Position numbers and translations under genes: made by a program. DNA of 64,000 nt. It comes from Sphingomonas pruni NBRC 15498. GTDB taxonomy: Bacteria > Pseudomonadota > Alphaproteobacteria > Sphingomonadales > Sphingomonadaceae. Of the stretch, positions 9,110-17,250 are shown one piece after another. Every line of letters starts with the position of its first letter. Positions within the stretch are counted from its first letter, which is position 1. The DNA lies in assembly GCF_001598455.1 (NCBI RefSeq), contig NZ_BCYZ01000009.1:36904-100903 (forward strand), in the 5' to 3' direction. The notes beneath the pieces were generated by a model. The model was given only the letters and a program-made list of their open reading frames with translations. It searched no databases and was not told where the DNA came from.

Positions 9110-9556
9110 TCAGCTGAAGTTGAGCTGGTCGCCGCCGCGGAACAGATTCTTGAGTTCGCGGAGCGTGCACAGCCAGCGCCCCTCGGTTTCGTCCCAGCGA
9201 AACGTCTCGGTCGCCTGGCTGATCCGGGTGGGCACGCGGCTTTCGAGCGGCGCCTCGCCATCGGCAGCCCATAGCAGCATGAACCATGTCGCGGTGGCAC
9301 CGCCCTGGTCGTCGAATTCGGCGCGGAAATTGGTGAAGGCATGGATTGAGACGCGCGCGCCGCGGCCTTCGCGCCAACTGTAGAAACCCTGGATCGCCTC
9401 GCGTCCCTCGAGCTTGAGCCCGCCCGAGCGATAGACGGCCTCCGGGGCATAATAGTCGCTCGCCTGGCGGCCCCAATTATTGTCAACGTCATGCCAGAAA
9501 TCGGCGAGGCCCATTTCGAGCTCGGCGGTGGCGATGGCGCGCTCGCGACGATTCAT
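9110..9556 (-). CDS. SnoaL/NTF2-like small enzyme or ligand-binding protein
   Basis: A 148-residue single-domain protein of the NTF2-like alpha+beta barrel superfamily. It has the usual N-terminal helix with the tyrosine/aspartate patch (DYYAPEAVYRSGGLKLEGRE) and the sheet strands ATATWFMLLW and RWLCTLRELKNLFRG. Members are isomerases, dehydratases or non-catalytic chaperone-like proteins, often in aromatic and polyketide operons. It is the last gene of the minus operon MFS - amidohydrolase - SnoaL; its ATG overlaps the amidohydrolase stop by 4 bp, so it is translationally coupled. The reaction cannot be named. Confidence 0.8.
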   Translation of the reverse strand: MNRRERAIATAELEMGLADFWHDVDNNWGRQASDYYAPEAVYRSGGLKLEGREAIQGFYSWREGRGARVSIHAFTNFRAEFDDQGGATATWFMLLWAADGEAPLESRVPTRISQATETFRWDETEGRWLCTLRELKNLFRGGDQLNFS

Positions 9557-10350
9557 GGGATGTGGCTCCGTATGTCGAAATAAAGGTCGAGTGCAGTGGC
9601 GTCGATCGCCCGGCGGGTTGCCGCGTCGGGGACGAGGCGATGATACAAAGCCAGCGTGTCGGCATAGCTGGTATCCGCCTCATGGTTCACGAACGGCGCG
9701 TCGCTGCCCCATAACAGGCGCTCCGGTCCCGCTTCGGCGAGCAAGCGCGCGGCGCATTCGCTGGCAATGGCAGGTGGCAGGCGGAAGCCCGCCGAAATCT
9801 TGACCCAGGTCCGGCCACCGGCCACCGCGCGAAGCAGCGCGTCGGTGCCGGCGCGGCGCTCGCCCTCGTCGCGCGACGGGACGCCAAAATGATCGACCAC
9901 CAGCGGCACGCCTGCGAGGTGCGGCAGTAGCGCCGGCAATTGCGCGCTGCCGGCGAGCAACTCGACATGCAGCCCGCAGTCGGTGATCCGATTCAGGAAG
10001 CCGCGCCATGGCTCGTTCGCCAGGTCGGGAAGATCGGCAAGCCGCCGCCAGGTCAGCCGCACCCCGACCACGCCTTGCTCGGCCAGTGCCCGCAACTGCT
10101 CGGCGCTGGTCTCCGGCGTGGCCAGCACCGTCGCGCGCAGCCGGGGATGCGCCGCCAGCGCCGCGAGCGTATAGGCGTTGTCGTCATCGAACAGACTGGC
10201 CGCCGCGATCACTCCGCGGCCGATGCCATGAGCGTCGAGATCGGCAAGCCACGCTTCGACCGGATAGTCATAGTCGGGCCGCGAATGCGCGTTCGCCGCG
10301 AACGGCATTCCCCGGGTAAAGACATGGGCATGGGCATCGACGGCCGGCAC
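9553..10350 (-). CDS. Amidohydrolase of the 2-pyrone-4,6-dicarboxylate hydrolase (LigI) type
   Basis: A 265-residue TIM-barrel hydrolase, cytosolic. The N-terminal metal motif DAHAHVF (residues 5-11) is followed by RPDYDYPVE, a VVDHFGVPS strand, and the C-terminal [18 protein letters not shown] with the catalytic aspartate. These are hallmarks of the LigI/COG3618 group, which opens lactones such as 2-pyrone-4,6-dicarboxylate. A close paralog lies at 44387-45190 (same DAHAHVFTR and RPDYDYPVE). The gene follows an AAHS-type MFS carrier by 7 bp and overlaps the SnoaL gene, so uptake and hydrolysis of one acid or lactone are likely linked. Substrate not proven. Confidence 0.85.
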   Translation of the reverse strand: MPAVDAHAHVFTRGMPFAANAHSRPDYDYPVEAWLADLDAHGIGRGVIAAASLFDDDNAYTLAALAAHPRLRATVLATPETSAEQLRALAEQGVVGVRLTWRRLADLPDLANEPWRGFLNRITDCGLHVELLAGSAQLPALLPHLAGVPLVVDHFGVPSRDEGERRAGTDALLRAVAGGRTWVKISAGFRLPPAIASECAARLLAEAGPERLLWGSDAPFVNHEADTSYADTLALYHRLVPDAATRRAIDATALDLYFDIRSHIP

Positions 10351-10357
10351 GGTCGTT

Positions 10358-11722
10358 TCAGCCGCGCCCGTGCCCGGCCGTGATCACCTGCGGCGCGTCC
10401 TTCAGGCTCATCAGCCAAAACGTGAACAGCCCCCCGCATATCAGCGGCACCCCGAGCATCGCGAAGATACCGATGGGGCCGAAGCCTTCGCTCAGCACGA
10501 ACGTGCCGAACAACGGCGCCCAGATCGATACCACGCGGGCGGCGCCATAGGTCCAGCCGACGCCGGTAGCGCGGCTGCGCGTGGGATAGAGGGCAGTGGC
10601 CAGCGCCGGGATGCTGGCCTGGCTGCCATGCTGGCACATCCCCATGAAAGCGACCGCGACGTACATGCCAATGCCCGGGGCCAGCAGGCCGACCATCGTC
10701 GCGCCCAATCCCGCGAGCAGGAAGGCGCCGGTCATCACGCGTTTGAACCCCAATCGATCGATGAAGAAGCCGATCGTGAGCATGCCGATGAAGCCGGCGG
10801 CGGTGTTGATGCCGTTGATCAATGCCACCTGTTTGAGCGACAGTCCGATCACGTCCTTGAAGATCGTCGTCTTCCACACCCCCGCGGTGATGAACACGAA
10901 GCTCGAGATCGCGATTCCCCACATGAGGAATGTGCGCAGCAATTGGCCGCGCCCGAAAATATCGGAGAGCAGGATCGCGAGCGGTGGGCGGTCGGGCTTG
11001 GGCGCGACGGTGAGTATGACCTCGGCGTCGCCGGACACCGACGGCCGCATCCGCTTGGTCAGTGCGGAAATGGCGGGATCCTGCGGGTTGCGTGCGACCA
11101 GCGACCGCAGCGATTCGGGAAGGAAGAAATAGATCAAGGGAAGCATGATCGCGGGCAGCGCGACTGCAATCCAGAACGCGCCGCGCCAGCCGAACGGGGC
11201 CAGGACAAAGGCCTGCATCAGCGAGCCAAGCATCGCACCTATCATCGTGCCGCTGACCGTGATTGTGCTGACGGTCGCGCGCAGCCGCTTTGGTGCGGTC
11301 TCGGCGGCGAGCGTGACCAGGATCGGGATCATCGCGGTACCGCAAAAGCCGGCGGCAAAGCGGCAGATCGTGAAGGGCAGCAGCGACTTGGTGGTCAGGA
11401 TCGCCAGCGCGCTGAGCATCATGCCGAGATAGCAGAACAGCAGCACGCGCGGCCGTCCGATGCGGTCGGCAAGCGGGGGAATGACGAATGCGCCGGCGAG
11501 CATGCCGACCTGTTGCGCGACCAGCGCCGAAGTGACTGCCGTCGTCGCGACGCCGAAATCCTTGGCGAGCACCGGCAGCACCCAGCCCACGACATACAAT
11601 TCATAACCGTCGATCGCCGCCAGGGCCGTGCACAGGACCAGGACGATCAGGTGAAAGCGGTTGAATTTGAGCCCGTCCAGGAACGTATCCACGTCGATCG
11701 GCCGAGCGCCAGTGTCCGTCAT
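10358..11722 (-). CDS. MFS transporter, aromatic acid:H+ symporter (AAHS) type
   Basis: A 454-residue inner-membrane carrier with twelve predicted helices. It has the AAHS features DGYELYVVGWVLPVLAKDFG in helix 1, the PLADRIGRPRVLL loop 2-3 motif, and IGFFIDRLGFKR in the second half, similar to 4-hydroxybenzoate/protocatechuate carriers such as PcaK. The start at 11722 follows GGGAGGGG; the frame is open further upstream but non-coding in look. It heads the operon with the PDC-hydrolase-like gene. The N-terminus IDVDTFLDGLKFNRFH closely matches the MFS at 26863-28212, so the two are paralogs. Direction of transport (import) is inferred from the family. Confidence 0.9.
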   Translation of the reverse strand: MTDTGARPIDVDTFLDGLKFNRFHLIVLVLCTALAAIDGYELYVVGWVLPVLAKDFGVATTAVTSALVAQQVGMLAGAFVIPPLADRIGRPRVLLFCYLGMMLSALAILTTKSLLPFTICRFAAGFCGTAMIPILVTLAAETAPKRLRATVSTITVSGTMIGAMLGSLMQAFVLAPFGWRGAFWIAVALPAIMLPLIYFFLPESLRSLVARNPQDPAISALTKRMRPSVSGDAEVILTVAPKPDRPPLAILLSDIFGRGQLLRTFLMWGIAISSFVFITAGVWKTTIFKDVIGLSLKQVALINGINTAAGFIGMLTIGFFIDRLGFKRVMTGAFLLAGLGATMVGLLAPGIGMYVAVAFMGMCQHGSQASIPALATALYPTRSRATGVGWTYGAARVVSIWAPLFGTFVLSEGFGPIGIFAMLGVPLICGGLFTFWLMSLKDAPQVITAGHGRG

Positions 11723-11795
11723 GCAAACCCCTCCCGGTGCGGCGATCGGTTGAATACCCATCCTGCTCGCCAATCGGCTTTATCATATGTCGTTC

Positions 11796-11810
11796 GCTAT
11801 GTACAAATGC
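11796..11810. promoter_or_regulatory. GCTATGTACAAATGC element in the MFS/NHL divergent gap
   Basis: This 15-mer differs by one base from GCTATTTACAAATGC at 33930-33944, another divergent gap next to a MetE-like gene. Both lie between minus- and plus-strand catabolic genes. Probably the same operator; the binding protein is unknown. Confidence 0.45.
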
Positions 11811-11891
11811 TCAAGCGACGATATATGTCAGCTTGGCTTAGGAACGAGCGGACGTCTAGGCTGGTTTTTGGATAATCCGTCGAGGAGTGAA

Positions 11892-12911
11892 ATGCCGGCT
11901 ATGGCAACCGGGACAGCGCCTGCGTTCGACGTGATGGCCGATTGGGAACGCCTGCCGGCGGGCGTCTCGCATCGCGACGTGACCGGGGTCGCCGTCGATT
12001 CGCAGGATCGCGTCTATCTGTTCGTCCGCTTTCCGCATCGCGTGCTGGTCTATGAGCGCGACGGCAGCTTCGTCCGTAGCTGGGGCGACGATGTCTTCAC
12101 CATGGCGCACGGTCTGACGATCGGCCCCGACGACCGGGTCTATTGCGTCGACAATGGCGATCACAGCATTCGCGTCTTCAGCCTCGAAGGCGAGCCGATC
12201 ATGACCCTCGGCGTGCCCGGCCAGGCATCGGATACCGGCTACGATCCCAAGCCCCCTTACGAAGTCCATGCCTGCGAATGCATCGCCTATCCCGGGGGGC
12301 CGTTCAATCGCTGCTGCAACCTCGCGGTGGCGCCAAGCGGCGAGCTCTATGTCGCTGACGGCTATGGCAATTGCCGCGTCCATCGCTTCAGCGCTGCCGG
12401 CGAACTGATCCAGTCCTGGGGTGAGATCGGCACCGGTCCCGGTGAATTCCACCTGCCGCACGGCATCGGCTGCGACGCGGCCGGGCGCGTATTGGTCTGC
12501 GATCGCGAGAATGACCGTATCCAGGTCTTCACCGCCGACGGCGACTATCTCGAGCAATGGACAGACGTGCAGCGTCCGTGTGACATCGCAATCGACCGTG
12601 ATGGCATCATCTATGTTGCCGAGCTGTGGCGGCCCAAGGGCAAGAAGAGCTTCGTCCTCGGCGAAATGCTGCAGGACCATCCCGGCCGCGTCACGATGCT
12701 CAGCCCCGAGGGCAGGGTCCTGGATCGCTGGGGCGGCTCGTCCGAGCATCGCCACGCGCCGGGCAATTTCATCGCGCCGCACGGTATCGCGGTCGATAGC
12801 CATGGCGACGTCTATGTCGCCGAAGTGCCCTACAGCTTTGCGATCCGCCCCGGCTGGATCCCCGAGGAACAGGGCGACCACCAGATCCAGAAATTCGTGC
12901 GCCGAACATAA
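11892..12911 (+). CDS. NHL-repeat beta-propeller protein (peptidylglycine lyase-like)
   Basis: A 339-residue six-bladed propeller. Repeats of the NHL type recur through the chain: VTGVAVDSQDRVYLFVRFPH, HGLTIGPDDRVYCVDNGDHS, NLAVAPSGELYVADGYGNCR, HGIGCDAAGRVLVCDRENDR, DIAIDRDGIIYVAE and HGIAVDSHGDVYVAEV. The fold matches the lyase domain of peptidyl-alpha-hydroxyglycine amidating lyase and various lactonases. No signal peptide is visible, so it is probably cytosolic. The start at 11892 follows GAGGAG; a longer frame upstream covers the promoter. It precedes the MetE-like gene by 30 bp and is probably in the same operon. Catalytic function uncertain; a hydrolase or lyase acting on a catabolic intermediate is possible. 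Confidence 0.82.
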   Translation: MPAMATGTAPAFDVMADWERLPAGVSHRDVTGVAVDSQDRVYLFVRFPHRVLVYERDGSFVRSWGDDVFTMAHGLTIGPDDRVYCVDNGDHSIRVFSLEGEPIMTLGVPGQASDTGYDPKPPYEVHACECIAYPGGPFNRCCNLAVAPSGELYVADGYGNCRVHRFSAAGELIQSWGEIGTGPGEFHLPHGIGCDAAGRVLVCDRENDRIQVFTADGDYLEQWTDVQRPCDIAIDRDGIIYVAELWRPKGKKSFVLGEMLQDHPGRVTMLSPEGRVLDRWGGSSEHRHAPGNFIAPHGIAVDSHGDVYVAEVPYSFAIRPGWIPEEQGDHQIQKFVRRT

Positions 12912-12941
12912 GCCGGCGACACCCACTTAGGAGAAGACACG

Positions 12942-14147
12942 ATGCGGCGTTCCACGGACCATATCCTGACGACTCATGGCGGGAATCTGCCCCGCCCGGC
13001 CGATCTCGACGCCCTGCTCGTCGATGCCGACGCCAATCAGGCCGAGATCGCGGTGCGCCTGCCCAAGGCGGTGCGCGAAGTCGTCGAGAAGCAGATCGAA
13101 TGTGGCGTCGATATCATCAACGACGGCGAATATGTGAAGGCCGCCAACATGGGCAGCTACACCAGCTATATCCAGCAGAGGGTGACCGGCTGGGAATCGC
13201 TGCCGCGTGACCCTGCGGCGCCGTCCAAACGGGCTGGTCCCGGCGAGCGCGACCGCCGCGATTTCCCGGGCTTCTATGAATCCGGCCTGTGGTTCGCCGG
13301 CGCCGGCGGCCCGGTCCGCCCAGGCTTCATGACGCCCGGCAATGTTCCCAAGCGCCCGACCACCGAAAAGGTGTGCACGAGCGCGCTGACCTATATCGGT
13401 CAGGCCGAGATCGCGAAGGATATCGACGCGCTCAAGAAGGGGCTCGAGGGAAAGAGCGGTGTCGATGGCTTCATCGCCGCTCTCGGGCCGCTCAGCGCCG
13501 GCGCCGGCGCGCGCAACGCTTTCTATCGCGACGAGCGCGATTACATGATGGCGGTCGGCGCGGCGATGCGCGAGGAATATAAGGCGATCACCGATGCCGG
13601 GCTGATCGTCCAGATCGACGATCCCGAATTCGCGACGAGCTGGATGTTCTATCCCGATTGGTCGGTCGACCAGTATCGCGACTATCTGGAATTTGCGGTC
13701 GAGGTGATCAACCATGCGGTCGAGGGTCTGCCCGAGGAGCAGATCCGCTTCCACATGTGCTGGGGCAGCGGCCATCGCCCGCATGTTCACGACATCGAGT
13801 TCAAGAACATCGTCGACCTGATGCTCAAGATCAACGCGCAATGCTACACGTTCGAGGCGAGCAATGTCCGCCACGCGCACGAATGGCGCATCTGGGAGGA
13901 CGTCAAGCTTCCCGCCGGCAAGATCATCTGCCCCGGCGTGGTCGGCCATATGACCGACCTGGTCGAGCATCCCGAGCTGGTGGCCGAACGGCTGGTCAAT
14001 GTCGGTAAGCTCGTCGGCATGGAGAATATCCAGGGCGGGACCGATTGCGGCATCGGCTCGCGCGTTGGTCATCCCGAAGTGGTGTGGGCGAAACTGGCGG
14101 CGATGGCCGAAGGCGCGGCAATCGCCACCAAGAAGCTCAAGGGCTGA
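12942..14147 (+). CDS. MetE-like (cobalamin-independent methionine synthase family) zinc transferase, copy 1
   Basis: A 401-residue single-domain relative of the MetE C-terminal barrel; true MetE has two domains and about 750 residues. The zinc ligands of MetE are all present: His271 and Cys273 (RFHMCWGSG), Glu305 (TFEASN) and Cys369 (GGTDCGIGS). The VQIDDPEF strand matches the MetE homocysteine-site aspartate region. Family members of this size include core methionine synthases and epoxyalkane:coenzyme M transferases, all of which activate a thiol on zinc and alkylate it. The gene follows the NHL protein and precedes MarR and an extradiol dioxygenase, which argues against a housekeeping methionine role. 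Strong AGGAGA ribosome site. Closely related to the gene at 34041. Substrate and acceptor unknown. Confidence 0.85.
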   Translation: MRRSTDHILTTHGGNLPRPADLDALLVDADANQAEIAVRLPKAVREVVEKQIECGVDIINDGEYVKAANMGSYTSYIQQRVTGWESLPRDPAAPSKRAGPGERDRRDFPGFYESGLWFAGAGGPVRPGFMTPGNVPKRPTTEKVCTSALTYIGQAEIAKDIDALKKGLEGKSGVDGFIAALGPLSAGAGARNAFYRDERDYMMAVGAAMREEYKAITDAGLIVQIDDPEFATSWMFYPDWSVDQYRDYLEFAVEVINHAVEGLPEEQIRFHMCWGSGHRPHVHDIEFKNIVDLMLKINAQCYTFEASNVRHAHEWRIWEDVKLPAGKIICPGVVGHMTDLVEHPELVAERLVNVGKLVGMENIQGGTDCGIGSRVGHPEVVWAKLAAMAEGAAIATKKLKG

Positions 14148-14169
14148 GCGTCATCACGATCTCGCGGGC

Positions 14170-14190
14170 GGCGCGGCGAAGTGCCGCGCC
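14170..14190 (+). terminator. GC-rich hairpin after the MetE-like gene
   Basis: Perfect 8-bp stem GGCGCGGC (14170-14177) with GCCGCGCC (14183-14190), five-base loop, 22 bp after the stop. No T-run follows, so termination is only possible, not clear. Confidence 0.4.
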
Positions 14191-14230
14191 GACTCTGGAC
14201 AGTTCCGGCACGATCGGACACTAAGGGCGG

Positions 14231-14752
14231 ATGGGTAAAGCCGCTCGCACAACTACCGATCGACATCCGCCTTCGATCCTGCATCTGGTCAAACAGGTGC
14301 AGTATAAGGCGTATGTGCGGCTGGAATCGGTACTCAATCCGCTCGGCGTGACCGCCGTCCAGTTCCGAATTCTTACGACGCTCTCGACGCGGCCCAATAT
14401 GTCTTCGGCCGAATTGTCGCGCCTCTACGACGTCAAGCCGCAGACGATGATCAAGCAGATCGCCTTGCTCGAATCCAAGGGGCTGATCGATCGCCGCGTC
14501 AGCAGCGCCAACAAACGCCTGCTCGAATTGAGCCTGACCGCGGCCGGCAAGGATGCGCTGAAGAAGCTCCAGAAGGACACCCGCGCGCTCGAAGCCGAAT
14601 TGCTGACGCCGCTGGATGGCGATGAGTTGGAAATATTGCGCGGCTACCTCACCCGCCTGCTGGAGTCGCTCAGCGCCCCGAACGGGAATCACGGCGCGGA
14701 TATCGAGGAGTTCACTCCCGAATATAGCCGGCCGGGAGTGCAGCGGCCCTAA
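14231..14752 (+). CDS. MarR-family transcriptional regulator
   Basis: A 173-residue winged-helix regulator. The MarR core is evident: VTAVQFRILTTLSTRPNMSS, the recognition helix AELSRLYDVKPQTMIKQIAL, and the wing LIDRRVSSANKRLLELSLTA with AGKDALKK. Such proteins repress catabolic operons and release DNA when they bind phenolic acids or CoA thioesters (HcaR, FerC and similar). It lies between MetE-like copy 1 and the extradiol dioxygenase; the gap to the dioxygenase contains a perfect 15-bp palindrome (14768-14782), which is a good candidate for its own operator. Effector unknown. Confidence 0.9.
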   Translation: MGKAARTTTDRHPPSILHLVKQVQYKAYVRLESVLNPLGVTAVQFRILTTLSTRPNMSSAELSRLYDVKPQTMIKQIALLESKGLIDRRVSSANKRLLELSLTAAGKDALKKLQKDTRALEAELLTPLDGDELEILRGYLTRLLESLSAPNGNHGADIEEFTPEYSRPGVQRP

Positions 14753-14767
14753 TCTCGACTGGCGTTC

Positions 14768-14792
14768 TTCGGTATTACCGAATAGCGTTCGT
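14768..14792. promoter_or_regulatory. 15-bp palindrome and GCGTTCGT before the dioxygenase
   Basis: TTCGGTATTACCGAA (14768-14782) is a perfect inverted repeat about a central T. The octamer GCGTTCGT follows at 14785-14792, ending 3 bp before the dioxygenase ATG. In a 43-bp gap just after a MarR gene, this is a likely operator that would block transcription or translation start. Confidence 0.6.
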
Positions 14793-14795
14793 TCT

Positions 14796-15740
14796 ATGCT
14801 GCAGTCGCTCGGCTATATCGGAGTCACCACGGCGCGGGTCGATGCCTGGGCGAGCTTCGCCGCGGACCTGCTCGGCATGCAGCTTGCCGATCGCGACGTG
14901 CGCGGTTTCGCCTTGCGTACCGACGATCGTGCGGGTCGCCTGTTCCTCGAAAGCGGCGCAGGCGAGGGCGTCAGCGCGATGGGCTGGGAAGTCGCCGATG
15001 GCGATGCCCTGGCGCGGCTGGCGACGCGACTATCCAATGCCGGCCATCCGGTCGTTCAAGGCACGCCGCTCGAGGCCGAGCAGCGCCGCGTCGCTGAGCT
15101 GCTCATCGCCCATGATCCCGCCGGCAACCGCCTCGAATTCTTCCACGGTCCCACCGTGGCGCCCTCCGCCTTCGTGCCCGGCCGCGCGCTCAGCGGCTTT
15201 CGCACGGGCGCGCTTGGACTCGGCCATGTCGTACTGACCGTCCGGTCGCTCGACGCGGTGCTGCCTTTCTATGTCGACCTGCTCGGCTTCCGGCTCAGCG
15301 ATTATGCGCTGCGGCCGTTCAAGGCATTCTTCTTTCATCTCAACAGTCGTCATCACAGCTTCGCTGCTATCGAGACGGGCGTCGACGGCTTCCATCACCT
15401 GATGGTCGAGCTCGATTCGCTCGACGATGTCGGCCAGGCCTATGACCTCGCCCAGCTGGAGGAAGGGCGCATCGGCGTGACGCTCGGCCGTCACACCAAC
15501 GATTTCATGACCAGCTTCTACGCCCGCACGCCGTCGGACTTCATGATCGAACTGGGCTGGGGCGGGCGCTCGATCGATCCCGCGACATGGCAGCCGTTCG
15601 AATGCGATTACGGCCCCAGCCTATGGGGCCACGAACGCTCATGGTTCGACGACGCCAAGCGCGCCGAAGCTCGCAAGCTCCGCCTCGACGCCGCCGCGGC
15701 CGGCCGCCGCGCGCCGGATTTCGTGCGCGGGGCGGCCTAG
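14796..15740 (+). CDS. Extradiol ring-cleavage dioxygenase, type I (VOC fold, BphC-like)
   Basis: A 314-residue two-domain Fe(II) dioxygenase that would meta-cleave a catechol with O2. The catalytic C-terminal half keeps every residue expected from the BphC family: metal ligands His144 (GLGHVV), His201 (FHHLMVE) and Glu252 (FMIELGW), and second-shell His187 (RHHSFA), His233 (GRHTND) and Tyr242. The N-terminal half is the non-catalytic repeat. The start at 14796 gives the usual N-terminus; no clear Shine-Dalgarno precedes it, only the palindrome and octamer. It is probably controlled by the MarR gene just upstream. The exact catechol (biaryl, alkyl or terpenoid) cannot be told. Confidence 0.92.
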   Translation: MLQSLGYIGVTTARVDAWASFAADLLGMQLADRDVRGFALRTDDRAGRLFLESGAGEGVSAMGWEVADGDALARLATRLSNAGHPVVQGTPLEAEQRRVAELLIAHDPAGNRLEFFHGPTVAPSAFVPGRALSGFRTGALGLGHVVLTVRSLDAVLPFYVDLLGFRLSDYALRPFKAFFFHLNSRHHSFAAIETGVDGFHHLMVELDSLDDVGQAYDLAQLEEGRIGVTLGRHTNDFMTSFYARTPSDFMIELGWGGRSIDPATWQPFECDYGPSLWGHERSWFDDAKRAEARKLRLDAAAAGRRAPDFVRGAA

Positions 15741-15755
15741 GGTCGCGGACTGGCG

Positions 15756-16568
15756 TCAGCCTTTCGCAGGCTTTTCTGCGGGCTTGGGAAGCGCGCCCAT
15801 CCGCTCCGACACGGCCTCAGTCGATGCCAGCAGCATCTTGCTGAAGTCCTTGAGCCGAGTCTTGCTCATGAAGTCGGTGGGGCCGAGCAAAGTGATGGTC
15901 GCGGCGATCTTGCCGCTATGGTCGAAGATCGGCGCGGCGATGGCCGCGAAGTTGCGGTTGAGCATCCCGGCGCTCGACGAATAACCCTCGCGGCGGATTC
16001 GCTCACCGCTCTCCGCCAGCTCTTCCTTGGTCGGCGTGGGGATATCACCGCGGGTGGCGTCATAGGCGGCCTGCGCCGCCACCGCGCGAGCGACCTCAGC
16101 CTCCGGCAGATGGGCGAGGAACACCAGCCCGGTCGCGGACGTGGTCACCGGCAGGATATAGCCGAGCCGGATCAGGAACGCGCCTTGCAGCCTGCCGTCG
16201 GCCTTGGCGACGATGCACGGGCCGCGGTCGCCCCATAGCGACAGGTAGATCGCGCAGTCGGTCTTGTCGCGAAGCTCGGTCAGAGTCTCGGCGGCGAGCC
16301 CGACCACGTCGAGTTGGCGGATGGCGGCCAGCCCGAGCTGGATGGCGAAGGTGCCCAGCCCGTAATGGCCATTATGGGGGTCCTGATAGGCCATATTCTC
16401 GCGCACGAAGCTGACGAGATAGAGATGCACCTTGCTCGGCGGCATGCTGGCGCGCGCGGCAATCTCGCGCAGCGGCAGCGGCCCTTCGGCCATGCGCAGC
16501 ACCCGCAGTACGCGGAACCCCACTTCAATCGACTGGACACGCCGGCGCGATTGTTCGGTGTCTGCCAT
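15756..16568 (-). CDS. IclR-family transcriptional regulator
   Basis: A 270-residue regulator with an N-terminal winged helix (EVGFRVLRVLRMAEGPLPLR, REIAARASMPPSKVHLYLVS) and the C-terminal IclR effector domain (LRDKTDCAIYLSLWGDRGPC, PVTTSATGLVFLAHLPEAEV, AAIAAPIFDHSGKIAATITL). IclR proteins of catabolic clusters (PcaU, PobR, CatR-type) bind aromatic acids. The start at 16568 follows GAGAGGA; the frame is open for 24 more codons upstream with no ribosome site. It is convergent with the dioxygenase and downstream of the VOC gene on the same strand. Target sites unknown; the recurring GCGTTCGT motif resembles GTTCG-type IclR half-sites, which is only suggestive. Confidence 0.92.
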   Translation of the reverse strand: MADTEQSRRRVQSIEVGFRVLRVLRMAEGPLPLREIAARASMPPSKVHLYLVSFVRENMAYQDPHNGHYGLGTFAIQLGLAAIRQLDVVGLAAETLTELRDKTDCAIYLSLWGDRGPCIVAKADGRLQGAFLIRLGYILPVTTSATGLVFLAHLPEAEVARAVAAQAAYDATRGDIPTPTKEELAESGERIRREGYSSSAGMLNRNFAAIAAPIFDHSGKIAATITLLGPTDFMSKTRLKDFSKMLLASTEAVSERMGALPKPAEKPAKG

Positions 16569-16679
16569 GCGTTTGATTCCTCTCGTCACATTTCCCCGCT
16601 GCTCTCCTGCCGTCCAGCCGCCGATCTGTCCATTCGACAATGATCGGCAACGGGGCGGAGCGCGGTGACGAGAAGGCGA

Positions 16680-17201
16680 TCAGCCGGCGGCGGGCGCGCC
16701 GTGCTTGCGCATATTCCATGCCTCGAGGACTCCATGCGCCTCGCTGGCAGCTTCCTCCAGAAAGCCCGGCGCCTCGGTTCGCGCCGCGACTTCGAGGCGC
16801 AGGCCGTTGGGGTCGAAGAAATAGATCGACCGTACGAACTCGTGATCGACCAAGGGCGTGGTCTTGACCCCATGTTCGGCAAGCCGCAGCCGCATCGCCT
16901 CGACATCGTCGACCGAATCGGTCTCGATCGCGAAATGCTGGACCCATTCGGGTGTGTTGGGAGACGGTGCCGGCTTCTCGTCGCCGCCCAGGTCGAAAAA
17001 GGCGATGTACGAGCCGTCGCCCAGCTGGAAGAAGAAGTGCACATAGGGCTGCTCCTCGCCCGTGCTCGGCACCTTTTCGGACATCATGCAATTGACCAGC
17101 GGCAGCCCCAGAATGTCCTCGTAGAAATGGCGCGTCTCCTCCGCATCGCGGCAGGGATAGGCGAAATGATACAGGCCCTTGAGTGGCGGCGCGTCGGTCA
17201 T
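16680..17201 (-). CDS. Single-domain VOC (glyoxalase/dioxygenase superfamily) protein
   Basis: A 173-residue vicinal-oxygen-chelate protein. Metal-site candidates are His in GLYHFAYPCRDAEETRHFYE, His in WVQHFAIETDSVDD and Glu in NGLRLEVAART, the positions used by glyoxalase-type enzymes. The sequence also shows the characteristic FFDPNGLRLE end strand. The start at 17201 follows GAGGAGAGAAGG. Members act as lactoylglutathione lyase-like isomerases, small extradiol dioxygenases or binding proteins. It lies between LysR and IclR genes on the same strand and could be transcribed with either. Reaction unknown. Confidence 0.85.
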   Translation of the reverse strand: MTDAPPLKGLYHFAYPCRDAEETRHFYEDILGLPLVNCMMSEKVPSTGEEQPYVHFFFQLGDGSYIAFFDLGGDEKPAPSPNTPEWVQHFAIETDSVDDVEAMRLRLAEHGVKTTPLVDHEFVRSIYFFDPNGLRLEVAARTEAPGFLEEAASEAHGVLEAWNMRKHGAPAAG

Positions 17202-17250
17202 CCTTCTCTCCTCTTGCCTGCGACGTAGCAGGATCGAGCGCCAACTTTTG

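Noticed and set aside
10370..11875. Plus-strand open frame of 501 codons
   Set aside because: Shadow of the MFS gene, full of His/Arg/Gln; no start signal.
12942..14147. Housekeeping methionine synthase MetE
   Set aside because: Half the length of MetE, no N-terminal domain, and placed among catabolic genes; only the zinc barrel is shared.
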